64,000 nucleotides of DNA from Lepisosteus oculatus (GCF_040954835.1 NC_090703.1:17869444-17933443); one strand, 5' to 3'. Counted from the first letter of the stretch, positions 1-10,649 are shown. The notes: a model not told the origin generated them from the sequence alone. Numbers and translations: made by a program.

Positions 1-564
1 GATTTGAATTTGCCCTCCTCTTGGCCTTCTGTTTAAAAAAACATCACTATTTAGATTAAGATCTTCCTTACAAAGGTACGATCAAATTTAAATTAAGAAA
101 CAATTAGAATGCGTGAATGCAACAGACATAAGTCAAATATGCCAGAGATCATTGAGATCAAATGTTATGTCATCTGCTATGTAATTTGACATGTGAGGAA
201 AACACACAAGTAAGCATTTCATTGTACTCAGGCATATTCAGTATGACAATACACGTGAACTTGAAATGCAAGGAACTGGTTTCTTGATAAAATAATTTAA
301 GAAATCTTTACATGCAGATTAAAACGTATTAGTAATGCCATTGTTTATGATTTTATTTTCCCTAACTGTCTGGCTTAGATCAAACCATGTAAACCTAGGA
401 TCAATCATCCCTTTAATACAGTGTTTTGCTAAGGAGTCCTGACATTTAAACCTCCTTCAAAGAACTTTTAATATGCACTGATCAATTCACAATCAAGAGA
501 TGAATTTTTGTTTTGAATGTAAACCCCTTTTAGGTTCTGTGCTGTAAAAAAACTGTTAACTTGC
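1..564. other. Left edge: intron of the ccdc9b-like gene
   Basis: AT-rich sequence with no open frame or repeat that I recognise. It lies 3' (on the minus strand) of the last visible ccdc9b-like exon, so it should be the start of the next intron. The remaining exons are expected beyond the window. Confidence 0.5.
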
Positions 565-717
565 CTTGTTTTTGTTGGCCATTGTCACCAACAGCTGCCT
601 CCTTCTGCCCCTTCCCACATGAAACGTTAACCCAACATCCCCTTCTGGCAGCTCTGCTCCTCCCCTAAGGCTCAGAGGACTCCCGGATCCAGGCTTTTTA
701 GTGACAACTCGGGCCTC
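565..717 (-). CDS. ccdc9b: ccdc9b-like coding exon 3 (51 codons), GC donor
   Basis: The acceptor is a T-run ending CTGCAG just before 717. The donor after 565 reads AAG|GCAAGT, a textbook GC-AG intron consensus. The other two frames hit stops inside the exon, so phase 0 is forced. The product is Gly- and basic-rich (HVGRGRRRQLLVTM). Confidence 0.7.
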
Positions 718-3210
718 CTGCAGAAAAAAACAGACATCCAACTGCTTTTCTGTTATCTAAAAGAGACTGCGATTTTGTGAAGCTGAGCATGAAATTTATT
801 GTGCCCAGAGAGGCAAAATCTAAAATCATTCAATATTGAAGAGTCTTGTCATGCCTTTCCCTTTGGACAAAAAGAAAACAGAAAAAGGCATGTTTAGTGT
901 TCTGCTTACCTGGTAGAATACGTATCATAGTAGAGAATTTCATTGAAATAGAACATCGTAACACAAAGCCTAAACTCGGATAAAAGCCAACTGACCTATC
1001 ACAGAAAAAAGACAAGAGCATCTAAATGGTCATTTACATGAGATGTTGTGCAAAATACTGTGCCTCTAGAGAGAATAAAATCTGAGCCACCAATGGAAAC
1101 CCTGGTGCTCAGGCTGAGTGATGCATGCATAGAGTGTGACCAGCCCTGAAAAGCTTGATAAATACAGCTCCTGCACTGCACCAGATCTATTTAATGAGTA
1201 GCCAGTCAGGAAGCAGATACTGTTGTCCAAGTAGTACAAACCAAACTATGCAAAAAAGTTTTCATTATCCATCAAAACAAATTGTAATCTTGTTCAAATA
1301 TAGAATAGAATATCAAGGGTTTTGCAATATTACAGTAGTTAACAAATATTGTATTACAAGCATATAGGATTTACTGATCACTGTACCCTAATTTAATTTA
1401 ATTGAAGGTCAAAATACATAATGGTAGTATTATTGTCATTTATTGTAGCAATTTAAAAGTGTTTTTATTCAACAGTTGGTTGGTTTCCTCTATATTGAGT
1501 GCCTTAAACACACTGTTGCTTTTGACTATCCTACTCTGTATTATACTGCACTGGGTTTTCTATATTTCTATTTCGTTTAAAAACACAAAAGAACTGCACT
1601 AAAATTCATTTCCTGTCTAGTATTCCAACATATACATTTAACTACAGTATGAGGTGGAGCAGATATGATGCAGTAATGTTTCAAGGTTAATAATGATTCT
1701 ACCTCCCATGTTCCTATTTTCTCCCTTTCTCTATTTAATGTGAAATTAATTTGAATTGAGTGAAAGTGAAACATCTGGATCTCTATTAGTACTGAACATA
1801 CAGTACAAGCATACATACTGTGCTGATGAGGTTCAAGTGAGGAGCCTTTGAAGGAATGCAAAGCATGGGTGGCAGACAGACCCAAAGAAACACAAAAAAC
1901 TGTCTCTCTTCTTCATTTCTACGTTTCTGTGTGGAATTAAAATCTACAGGTTGCTCTGCAAACATATTGGGTATTTTGCATTGCTCTGTTTTTTTTTCAC
2001 TCAATGCCTTTCCTTTCTCATGCAGATGATGATGTTCTACTGAAATTGTAGCCATATTGTTTCAAACTAACAGTTAATAGTCCTAGCTCTACATTTGATA
2101 GTACCAAAAGTAGCCTTTTAGCTTTAACAATGTAAAGAGAGGGAGAGAGGGTGGCATGACGGTGCAGTGGTTAGGATTGTTGTCTCGCAGTGCTGGGGCC
2201 CTGGGTTGGGTTCTGGACCTGCTGTGCTTTCTGCGTGGAGTTCGTATGTTCTCCCTGTGGGATTCCTCCAGGTGTTCTGATTTTCTCCCACAGTCTAAAA
2301 ATATACTAGTAGGTTAGTTGGCTTCTGAGAAAACTGGGCTGTGTGTGAATATCTGTGTCTGTGTCTTCCCTGTTGGTGTCCTGTCCTGGGTGTAGTTTGC
2401 CTGTTGTTTGCTGGCACAGGCTCTGGCTTCCCTATGACCCTGAATTGGAAGAAGCCGTTACAAAATGGGTGGGTGGAAGAGAGAGATTAATTCAATCTCA
2501 GATTAAAAACACCACTCCTTGTTTACACAGTATACTGTATATCCAGTCTTGGTGGTAGGCAAATGTAAATGTAAACTCCATTACTTACATTGGGGGACTT
2601 CTTGATTGTAATGGTAAGGTCCTCTGCTTTCGCTCTCCGGCTGAGGAAAGCCATGCCCTCTTCTTCTGCTCTCTTCTTGTCTTCTTCTACTTCCTGTGAA
2701 GATTGGGCAGGTTTAAAGTCTGGTCTGAGACAAGAGAGTGACTTCACTGAATTCCAACTCAGTGGAAACAAGCGGCTCCTGTTTTGCTTTATCATTCCCT
2801 AATTTCTTTTTTTTCAGACACTGCCAGGGCCTTTTCTTTTCTTTCATCTAGTAGTACAACTTTTAAAATACTGTATGTAGATGAAAAAAGTGAAAACACT
2901 GTGTAATACAGAATGTATTATCTGTGTTCCATCCCCCACCCCCCTTGCTTTTAGGCTTATGACTTCACAAAATCTTCTACAATATCTGTAGATAAATACA
3001 CAAAGGGTAACACAAAGGTGACCTCTTTCATTTTCTTTATATTTCTTATGCAGACAAAGTGAGAGTTCAGAAACCAAAATGAAATTTCAAAGACGCCACC
3101 TGGTATCTTTTCATCAGCGCTTCATTCTTTTTCCGTAAAGCTTCAATTTTCTTATCCAGTTCTGCATCCTTCTGTTCTTTCTTTTTAAACATGACATCAG
3201 GTGAATTATT
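565..3210 (-). CDS. ccdc9b: CCDC9/CCDC9B-like coiled-coil protein, 5' coding part (three exons, partial)
   Basis: Three minus-strand exons, 3210-3100, 2693-2589 and 717-565, join in one phase-0 reading frame of 37+35+51 codons. The first encodes a charged coiled coil (KDAELDKKIEALRKKNEAL, then KRYQ). The second continues with EVEEDKKRAEEEG and ends LTITIKKSPN. The third starts EARVVTKKPGSG and ends LLVTMANKNK. From memory of the family, human CCDC9 and CCDC9B start with the same KDAELDKRIEALRRKNEAL-type helix followed by an EEDRK-rich stretch. CCDC9B also has LTVTIS followed by RVVS, which matches the exon 2 to exon 3 junction, so CCDC9B is preferred. The function of CCDC9B is poorly known; CCDC9 is a putative exon-junction-complex and RNA-associated protein. 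The C-terminal part is outside the window. Translation could start at the in-exon ATG (3192-3190) or in an upstream exon. Family assignment is fairly sure; CCDC9B rather than CCDC9 is less so. Confidence 0.75.
910..995 (-). other. Possible cryptic or poison exon in the ccdc9b-like intron
   Basis: Minus-strand segment with a strong acceptor (T-rich tract ending GATAG) and a strong donor (CAG|GTAAGC). It is 86 nt long, so including it between the flanking phase-0 exons would shift the next exon into a frame with an early TGA. Its translation resembles nothing I know in CCDC9 proteins. It could be a regulated nonsense-mediated-decay exon or chance. Confidence 0.25.
2149..2492 (+). repeat. tRNA-derived SINE, V-SINE-like, nearly full length
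   Basis: Starts with the tRNA-like head (GGTGCAGTGGTTAGGATTG...CTGGGTTGGGTTCTGG, a degraded box B). It continues with the conserved central domain (GTGGAGTTCGTATGTTCTCC, TTTTCTCCCACAGTCTAAA) and ends with the CCCTGAATTGGA...AATGGGTGGGTGG tail. It matches other copies in this window at 36.6, 38.4 and 50.7 kb. It sits in a ccdc9b-like intron. Confidence 0.8.
2589..2693 (-). CDS. ccdc9b: ccdc9b-like coding exon 2 (35 codons)
   Basis: Acceptor CCAATCTTCACAG before 2693 and a perfect AAT|GTAAGT donor after 2589. Encodes EVEEDKKRAEEEGMAF...LTITIKKSPN, the continuation of the coiled coil. Length is a multiple of three, phase 0 at both ends. Confidence 0.75.
3100..3210 (-). CDS. ccdc9b: ccdc9b-like coding exon 1 or 2 (coiled-coil exon)
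   Basis: Acceptor TTATTTCTTTCCAG before 3210. Open from AAT AAT TCA CCT GAT GTC ATG, then a Lys/Glu-rich heptad helix ending KRYQ. The donor CAG|GTGGCG is weak at positions +3 to +6, but the junction falls exactly where human CCDC9 reads RYQ|E. An ATG at 3192-3190 could be the start codon. The seven codons before it are also open, so an upstream coding exon remains possible (see 14365). Confidence 0.75.
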
Positions 3211-3539
3211 CTGGAAAGAAATAACAGTTGAAGTAAAGAGCAAAAGAAATGCACAGTTTCTTGGGGGTATTAAGTATGCCACAACAGAGGCTGCAGTCCA
3301 CAATTGTTTCCTGATTGTTCAGAATAGCAACAAAGTTGACAAGGAAAGTATATCAGCTCTTGTCTTTAAGCACTCATAGACTTATAGTCCATAGTTCTTG
3401 TGAGGGATGAGGCAAGTCAGAGTTTGACCCCAAACCAAGGGCAGCAGGCAGGACTGTAAGTATACAGCTGCTCTCTCCATGACAAGAAGTCAATATATCA
3501 CAGAGCAACAGAAAAAAACATTGAACAAGTGCTAATCAA

Positions 3540-3645
3540 AACTAGCTGGCATGTCTTTGGGAGCTGGGAGGAAGCTAGACCTCTTATGACAATAGAGTTA
3601 AAAAGCACAATTGCTAACCACTATACTACTATGTCACTCTATCTT
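3540..3645 (-). repeat. Old V-SINE-like fragment, reversed
   Basis: GGCATGTCTTTGGGAGCTGGGAGGAAGC followed later by TTGCTAACCACTATACTACTATGTCA is the reverse complement of the SINE central domain and tRNA-like head. The internal part is deleted and heavily diverged. The preceding 3385-3540 may belong to the same copy but is too decayed to be sure. Confidence 0.5.
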
Positions 3646-4080
3646 TTCACCATTAATATCCAAATCTGATACTGGAGCTACAGTAATTGCCTGTACCACT
3701 TTTAAGCATTATTTATGAGGTGGGATATTTGCTTTTCCAAATGTATGACTCGTAAATTTCTACACTTTACAGTCAAAAATTAAAATGCAAAAGTAATCTG
3801 AAGAACAACTGAACCACAAAAGAATTGTTCCTTAGTTAAGTAAAATAATTAAGTATGTACAGTAAACAGCACAGAAGTTGTAAGAGGCCTTTTTATTAAC
3901 TAACCAACTGAATTTGCCAAACCAGTTTATTGATGCTAAGAGTGTGGTTTTAATATGGAAATAGAACTTTCGTAACAAGAAAGAACAAAGAAAGGTACTT
4001 TTGTTGATTTAGCAATTAATTGTTCTTTGGCTAGTATTGTTCTTGTCTCCAAATAAAATTAATAAGATAAATTAAATAAT
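3646..4080. other. Unassigned AT-rich noncoding DNA
   Basis: No open frame, splice pair or repeat that I recognise; it carries two copies of the TACAGTA heptamer. Confidence 0.4.
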
Positions 4081-4109
4081 TGAGGGGCGCTGTCAAATAC
4101 CTACTGTTC

Positions 4110-4275
4110 AGAGAACAGGTAAAGGTTTATACCATACTGATAGGAAAAGAAACGAGACACAATGTTTCACCTGTGGAGCCTTCTTCAGGTGTTTGTCACT
4201 TTTCTTTTGCTTTCACCATGGAATAAACCTTTACCTGTTTTTTTTGCAGCCTACACATGCTGATGCAGCTGCCTA
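4110..4275. repeat. Foldback repeat with Penelope/hammerhead-like core, copy 1
   Basis: Inverted arms AACAGGTAAAGGTTTATACC (from 4114) and GGAATAAACCTTTACCTGTT (to about 4239) flank a centre containing CCTGTGGAGCCTTCTTCAGG. It ends with GCAGCCTACACATGCTGATGCAGCTGCC. The same layout occurs at 18561-18680 and 18936-19093. The complementary strand of the centre reads CTGAAGAAGGCTCC...GAAAC, like a hammerhead core. Assignment to Penelope-like elements is inference. Confidence 0.5.
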
Positions 4276-5344
4276 CTTAAACTTCTTCTGCCCAGAGTAC
4301 TTTGTCCCTTTTGAATTCTAGGGTCAAAACAGTTGCAAAAATAATAATTTCACATTCACATACTGTACAATTTATTTTCTGGGAGCAAGATTCATATACC
4401 TCATGAAGGTAAAAGTGTATAACTATGTCAGCATACAGGCTAAAAAGAATCAAACAGAGGTTAATATATACTGTATAACATATACACCATTTTATATCAA
4501 TGTAAAGATGAAAGCAAAACAAAGAGTCTTTTCATCCCTTCCATGTACTTTATTTTAATGAACACTTTATCAAATGAATCAATTAAGTTAAGCTCTGGAA
4601 ATTTTTTATATCACACATATTGATGGGACATTATATAATAGTTTCCAAAGTACAGTATAACAGCAAGGATCCTGAGCAAAACTGATTCCTTTAGAATTGT
4701 TAATGCAAATGAAGTTATCTTAGTTGGATACATGATATTATATCATTACACATTTCTTAACAAATGCTTAATATTCAGATCTGACCAAATTTAAGGAGAA
4801 ATATTCTTTGGGAGCATAAAGTGTACATACAGTAAAAGGACATTGTGTTTCTAACAAGCTAACTGCTGAACAACTGTTTCACAGTTACACTGATTTACAG
4901 TATGTAGTACTGCATTTTATTTACAGTACCAGTTTTTGATACCACTTTCCAACAATGAACATCTTTAAAGATTACCATTTTTAATTAATCTGATCTCTCT
5001 ATCTTCTTACAGAAACACAGTTATTTAAGATGTCTTAAAAGTTGTAAAGAATGTTTCTGTGACTGGGAAGCAGGTTTTTGAGGGGCCCCATACACAAGGG
5101 TTTGAGAATGATACTCTTTTCTCCTTACTAGGGGAAATGTACAGTTTTCTCAAGGTGTTTGAGCTCTAGTTTCCATTGTTTCTCTGCACACATTGACAAT
5201 CAGCTAGAATTGTAATTACACTGACAAGTAATCACTCTACCATCAATGACTTATGAGATAATTTGCCTCCAAAGCATCAATTGCATAATTTTCAAGACAA
5301 TGTGTTTCAAGCAGCATTAGGTTGAGAATGTGATAACTACTGTA
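4276..5344. other. Unassigned AT-rich noncoding DNA
   Basis: No gene evidence. Dense in TACAGTA/TACTGTA heptamers (for example near 4366, 4468, 4647, 4826, 4897, 4920 and 5338). Confidence 0.4.
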
Positions 5345-6645
5345 TATAATGTACAGTACCTTGCAAACGTTTTCAAACCCTTGTAGAGATCTGATGTTTC
5401 ATTGCTTGAAGGCTTTGAGTCATTACACATTGAAGTAGCAATTAATATTTGTTACATACTTAGCTACTCCGCACATTCTAAGCAAAAAATCTATAAAGAA
5501 AGAAGTAAACATAATTTTCATTAATAAAACATTATTGCAAAAGAATCCAAACTCATAGCTAAATTAATTTGAAAAAAAAAATACCTTAACAAGTGGCCTC
5601 TGTGTGTGCAATAATAATGCACATACCGAAATGATTTCAGAATAAACATCATGAAGTCTAAGGACTTGCTTTCAAAGCAAGTCAGGTATAAAGTAATAGA
5701 ACAGCACAATAGAAGGAAGCAAATAATACCCAAATCTCCAAATATCCTTGGGAGTACATTCTACTCAATCATCAAGAAATAGAAGCTGCATTGTGCCACC
5801 CACGCGTTGCCTAGATCGGGCCATCCCTTCAAACTTAGTAGCCATGCAGTAAACTAATTACTAATGCCACTTTGAAGCCAATATAAACTTTGAAAGAACT
5901 ACTATATAAGGTTCAATATCTAAGATGGGACAAAATGGCCGTGAGTCAACATTATCATATGAACTCCACAAAGCCAACCTGTAAGAAGAGTGGCAAACCC
6001 ATCTCAAATCCTGCACTGGGTTTGCTACAAAGTATAGCGTAGGTGATACTGCAAGCCTGTGCCAAAATATCTGTCAGATGGGACAAAACTTGAACTTTGT
6101 GGTCTAAATCTAAGTGCAAACTCAACACTTAGAAGCACTAAGTTACGTAAGCATGGTTGTGGCAGAACCATGTTAATAGGCTGATTCACATCACGAGGGA
6201 CAAGATTATGAGAAAAAATGAAGAAGCAAAATACAGGCAAATCTTAGGAGAAAACCAGCCTCTGTCTGCTAAAGACCTTAAACTATGAGAAAAGTTCCCA
6301 TTTCAGCAACACAATGACCCAAACCTTTACTGTGGTGGCTTAAGAAAACAAGATGAATGTCATTGAGCACAATCAAAACCCTCACTTGAATCCTATTGAG
6401 AATTTGTAGAAAGATGTGAAAACTGCTTTAAACAAAATGAAAAAAAAAAACATTCATAAATGAATCTCAAGCAACTGGAGACAGCTTGAGGAAACCTGCC
6501 AAAACTACCCCAAAAACACTTGCTGTTCTATTTGCTGCCAAATGTGCTTCCGCCAAATATTGAGTTTATGGGTCTGAATGCTTGTGTAATCAAAATATTT
6601 CATTTTATACTCTTTTTTTTTTCTAATACGTACTGTAATTTATCA
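5345..6645 (+). mobile_element. Degenerate Tc1-like transposon
   Basis: The left end CAGTACCTTGCAAACGTTTTC resembles a Tc1 terminal repeat. Around 6303-6430 the plus strand reads like a broken transposase: FQQHNDPN, then after stops NPHLNPIENL, the second Asp and the Glu boxes. Upstream, 6080-6240 still recalls the GHGG/GRTML region. Many stops and frameshifts mean it is long dead. The right end near 6600-6645 is unclear. Confidence 0.6.
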
Positions 6646-6687
6646 TACCCATAGAGATAAAAAAAACTTCAGTTTCAGCATTCAAAT

Positions 6688-6958
6688 ATTAATCTGCCCC
6701 TGTGGCTGGAAGGTTGTCAGTTCGTATCCTGTGGCCGGCAGAGTAATCCTACTCTGTTGGGCCCCTGAGCAAGGCTCTTAACCCCATCTGCTCCAGGGGC
6801 ACCGTATAAATGGCTGACCCTGCGGTCTGACCCCAAGCTTCTCTCTCCCCGTGTGTCTGTGTGTCTCACGGAGAGCAAGCTGGGGTATGCGAAAAGACAT
6901 ATTCCTAATACAAAAAATGTACAGTACACTGTATATGGCCAATAAAGTGATATATTAA
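6688..6958 (+). repeat. tRNA-derived SINE (second family)
   Basis: CTGTGGCTGGAAGGTTGTCAGTTCGTATCC is a tRNA-like A/B box region. It is followed by GGCCCCTGAGCAAGGCTCTTAACCCC, CTCCAGGGGCACCGTATAAATGGCTGACCC and an AT-rich tail. This body differs from the V-SINE copies. Confidence 0.65.
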
Positions 6959-7089
6959 TATAATCAGTCAGTTGATTATGAGATTAATCCTGCTTTAATT
7001 TAAAAATCAAGAAAGAAATACAAATAAACGATCCTATATGCCCTACTTATCAAGAAAACAATGCCTTCATGTCATTGGAATGTTGTAGG

Positions 7090-7726
7090 CTAGACTAATC
7101 CAGGATGATCACAGCCAGAATTTCTAAACTGTCAAAACATTGCAACCAAACATAGGCCATAAATGACAGGCCATGATCTTGAAAACAATACAAGACACCT
7201 TGCCAAAATCAATATCAACTCACTTTTTTGCACTTTTGATACTTCCTGTTCCACTGCATCAAAAATGCCTCATGTCACAACAACAAACATATCAGCATGT
7301 CAGTTGTAAGCAACTAGCTAAACAGGCATTGTTTGCATGCCAGACAATCACACATGGGCCTAGGTTTACAAACCTTCAACAACACAACTGCAAGAATGAG
7401 ATAGTGTGTGCAACACTTTAGGTGTAATTACCAGCAGTGGTGTCTATGCCACTTAACTGTTGAATAAAGTTTTGTGTACAGCACACTGATGGACATCAGT
7501 AAGTATGGCACAGATCTACAGAATATTAGCTAACTCTTGTATAACACAGAACAAGTGATTGGTTCTTCAGGTCCTAGCATAATGATCTGGGCAGGAGGGT
7601 CTGGTTGCCACAGAGCTCCACTTATAGTTTGTATATTTTGTGGCATCTATGGCTCAAGACCAGTGAACAGGCACATACAGTAACTGTTCAGGCTCTATGA
7701 AGAGAATGGGACAGAATGCCACAAGA
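7090..7726 (+). mobile_element. Old Tc1-like remnant interrupted by the intact Tc1
   Basis: Conceptual translation in shifting frames gives pieces like MPDNHTWA, GPSIMIWAGGSGCHRAPL (the GSVMVWGG box) and EWDRMPQDTV (the EWDRIPQ box near the transposase C-terminus) in the correct order. Many stops. The younger Tc1 at 7729 has inserted into its 3' part, and sequence after 9360 may be the continuation. Confidence 0.55.
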
Positions 7727-7728
7727 TA

Positions 7729-7944
7729 CAGTGCCTTGCGAAAGTATTCGGCCCCCTTGAACTTTTCAACCTTTTGCCACATTTCAGGCTTCAAACATAA
7801 AGATATAAATTTTTTATTTTATGTGAAGAATCACCAACAAGTGGGACACAATTGTGAAGTGGAACGAAATCTATTGGATTTTTGAAACTTTTTTAACTAA
7901 TAAAAAAATGAAAAGTGGGGCGTGAAAAATTATTCGGCCCCCTT
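7729..7944 (+). repeat. Tc1 left terminal inverted repeat
   Basis: Reverse complement of 9143-9358 with two visible mismatches. The inner TATTCGGCCCCCTTGCG motif ends three bases before the transposase stop codon. Confidence 0.9.
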
Positions 7945-7947
7945 GCG

Positions 7948-8967
7948 TTAATGCTTTGTAGAGCCACCTTTTGCTGCGATTACAGCTGCAAGTCGCTTGG
8001 GGTATGTCTCTATCAGTTTTGCACATCGAGAGACTGAAATTCTTGCCCATTCTTCCTTGCAAAACAGCTCGAGCTCAGTGAGGTTGGATGGAGAGCGTTT
8101 GTGAACAGCAGTTTTCAGCTCTTTCCACAGATTCTCGATTGGATTCAGGTCTGGACTTTGACTTGGCCATTCAAACACCTGGATACATTTATTTGTGAAC
8201 CATTCCTTTGTAGATTTTGCTGTATGTTTGGGATCATTGTCTTGTTGGAAGATAAATCTCCGTCCCAGTTTCAGGTCTTTTGCAGACTCCAACAGGTTTT
8301 CATCCAGAATGGTCCTGTATTTGGCTGCATCCATCTTCCCCTCAATTTTAACCATCTTCCCTGTCCCTGCTGAAGAAAAGCAGGCCCAAACCATGATGCT
8401 GCCACCACCATGTTTGACAGTGGGGATGGTGTGTTGAGGGTGATGAGCTGTGTTGCTTTTACGCCAAACATATCGTTTTGCATTGTGGCCAAAAAGTTCG
8501 ATTTTGGTTTCATCTGACCAGATCACCTTCTTCCACATGTTTGGGGTGTCTCCCAGGTGGCTTGTGGCAAACTTTAGACGAGACTTTTTATGGATATCTT
8601 TGAGAAATGGCTTTCTTCTTGCCACTCTTCCATAAAGGCCAGATTTGTGCAGTGTAAGACTGATTGTTGTCCTATGGACAAACTCTCCCACCTCAGCTGT
8701 AGTTCTCTGCAGTTCATCCAGAGTGATCATGGGCCTCTTGGCTGCATCTCTGATCAGTCTTCTCCTTGTCTGAGCTGAAAGTTTAGAGGGACGGCCAGGT
8801 CTTGGTAGATTTGCAGTGGTCTGATACTCCTTCCATTTCAAGATGATCGCTTGCACAGTGCTCCTTGGGATGTTTGAAGCTTGGGAAATCTTTTTGTATC
8901 CAAATCCGGCTTTAAACTTCTCCACAACAGTATTACGGACCTGCCTGGTGTGTTCCTTGGTCTTCAT
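7948..8967 (-). CDS. Tc1-like transposase, complete, 339 aa (DD34E)
   Basis: Cut-and-paste transposase that binds the terminal repeats and moves the element to TA sites in the nucleus. Residues 1-110 hold two helix-turn-helix units (GFGYKKISQASNIPRSTVQA; ITLDELQRTT) joined by the GRPSKL hook. The catalytic domain has D152 (WSDETKIELF), the glycine box KHGGGSIMVW at 185-194, D243 (FQQDNDPKHTA) and E278 (SPDLNPIENLW). Exactly 34 residues separate the second Asp and the Glu, the Tc1 DD34E signature. The length of about 340 aa is normal for Tc1 and no stop or frameshift is present, so the protein may be functional. The start is the first ATG, about 180 nt inside the right repeat. It is unrelated to the host genes and sits in the long ccdc9b-like first intron or intergenic space. 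Confidence 0.97.
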   Translation of the reverse strand: MKTKEHTRQVRNTVVEKFKAGFGYKKISQASNIPRSTVQAIILKWKEYQTTANLPRPGRPSKLSAQTRRRLIRDAAKRPMITLDELQRTTAEVGEFVHRTTISLTLHKSGLYGRVARRKPFLKDIHKKSRLKFATSHLGDTPNMWKKVIWSDETKIELFGHNAKRYVWRKSNTAHHPQHTIPTVKHGGGSIMVWACFSSAGTGKMVKIEGKMDAAKYRTILDENLLESAKDLKLGRRFIFQQDNDPKHTAKSTKEWFTNKCIQVFEWPSQSPDLNPIENLWKELKTAVHKRSPSNLTELELFCKEEWARISVSRCAKLIETYPKRLAAVIAAKGGSTKH

Positions 8968-9142
8968 GATGCTCTCTGCGCTTTCAACAGAACCTTGAGA
9001 CTATCACAGAGCAGGTGCATTTATACAGAGACTTGATTACACACAGGTGGATTCTATTTATCACCATCAGTCATTTAGGACAACATTGGATCATTCAGAG
9101 ATCCTTGCTGAACTTCTGGAGTGAGTTTGCTGCACTGAAAGT

Positions 9143-9358
9143 AAAGGGGCCGAATAATTTTGCACGCCCCACTTTTCATTTTTTTATTAGTTAAAAAAGT
9201 TTCAAAAATCCAATAGATTTCGTTCCACTTCACAATTGTGTCCCACTTGTTGGTGATTCTTCACATAAAATAAAAAAATTATATCTTTATGTTTGAAGCC
9301 TGAAATGTGGCAAAAGGTTGAAAAGTTCAAGGGGGCCGAATACTTTCGCAAGGCACTG
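9143..9358 (-). repeat. Tc1 right terminal inverted repeat
   Basis: Pairs with 7729-7944. Ends AAGGCACTG immediately before the TA duplication. Confidence 0.9.
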
Positions 9359-9360
9359 TA

Positions 9361-10560
9361 GAATCTGCAATTTTGTGCAGTGCACACTTTGCAAGTGTAC
9401 AGTTTGCAGTGTTATGAAAGTGCCTAGATGCTATTAGCCCTTTGAATTTAACAGCTGACCACCTGTCAATACATCCTGTTAATGACAAATGTTCGTCAGC
9501 ATCACAAATTTAATAATAATCATCATCATCATAAGTCATCTTTATTCAACAAAATGTCAATGCTCTTTGCTATGCAAATGCAAGTTTTCTTGATTATACA
9601 GTACTGTAACTTTGTGAGCTGCAATTAAGTAAAGATTTTTCTTTTCATGTTCAGTTTACAAGTGAATCACAATTTGGATTAACCAAGAACCTATTCTTTC
9701 TTAAATATTTACATTACATTAATATTTTAACACTTTATCAACAATTGAAACAAGAGCTGAGAAACCAAAGTGAAATCCCAAGAATGCTGCACAACTCTGC
9801 TTCCACAAATTATATGGCAATAAACCACATATTTTGCATATTTTGATTGAATGGTCACAAAAACTACCAATCTAATAAAATAAACTGAAATAAATCTGTC
9901 TGCATATTTTTAAGCAGCTGAAAGTCCATTAAAAATAACCAGTTAAGAAAATTATGAGTCATTAAAAAATCCATGGATACAATGGAAAAATCAACCAAAA
10001 CTAAATTTTAAAGCCTCTAAATATCTAATTTAATTTTTGACAGTAATGAGTTACTGTCAGTTCAAACCATGTTCACCAGCTTTACTATTCTGTGTATCGT
10101 CCTGTCTGTCACCATGGAGACACTACAATATTTAAAAATTGCTGTTTCTTCAATAGCCAAGTTTGGCCTCAAGAAATCCTCCAAATGTATTGCGTTCTGA
10201 GTTAAGCCAATCAATATCTGACATATGATAAGACAAAAGGGATTTAATGTATCATCTTAAAGTGCATTTGCTTTAAAACACTGTAACTTTAAACTGGCAG
10301 CTCAGGGATTGAAGGCCAAATGCCTGCCGTGCTTTGGAAATTAATACAGACTCCTGCATGTCCTGCCAAAACAAGGATTCCTGCCATGGAACTTTGCACA
10401 CAAGCAACAGCAGTATAGAACTGCTTCTTCAATGTTTTGTGTGAAAGAGACTGAGGGAGTTCTGTATTTTAACAAAGGAACAGACATGTTTGTTGACCTA
10501 CTAAATGGCTATAAAGTTTCACCACTTGTAAATGTACCTGTATTAATTCAGTGTTTTTTT
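9361..10560. other. AT-rich noncoding DNA
   Basis: The first about 80 bases may continue the old Tc1 remnant. There is a short (ATA/ATC)n tract at 9511-9535. Otherwise no gene or repeat that I can name. Confidence 0.4.
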
Positions 10561-10572
10561 CTCTCTCCTTAG

Positions 10573-10647
10573 ATGGTGCTGACCAGAAAATGTTACAATA
10601 AAGTTACAGCCCGATGCCTCAGATATCTTTCAAATAAGAGTTATAAG
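10573..10647 (+). other. Candidate spliced exon, 25 open codons, no known product
   Basis: An excellent acceptor (T-rich tract, CTCTCTCCTTAG) and a fair donor (AAG|GTAATG) bracket 75 nt beginning with ATG and open throughout in that frame (starts MVLTRKCYNK). I recognise no family, and no partner exon with matching phase was found. It could belong to a noncoding RNA or be chance. Confidence 0.25.
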
Positions 10648-10649
10648 GT

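Larger units (their letters stand above)
7729..9358 (-). mobile_element. Intact Tc1-like DNA transposon, 1,630 bp, with TA target duplication
   Basis: Bounded by TA (7727-7728 and 9359-9360). Terminal inverted repeats of about 215 bp (7729-7944 and 9143-9358) both begin CAGTGCCTTGCGAAAGTATT. Read by eye against each other they differ at only two positions plus the inner edge. Each repeat holds an outer and an inner TATTCGGCCCC motif, an IR/DR arrangement. The body is almost filled by one unbroken transposase gene. Near-identical ends and an open gene indicate a recent insertion. Confidence 0.95.

Noticed and set aside
6717-6929. 70-codon minus-strand frame
   Set aside because: Lies entirely in a tRNA-derived SINE.
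8101-8778. Several plus-strand frames of 60-90 codons
   Set aside because: Shadows of the Tc1 transposase gene on the other strand.
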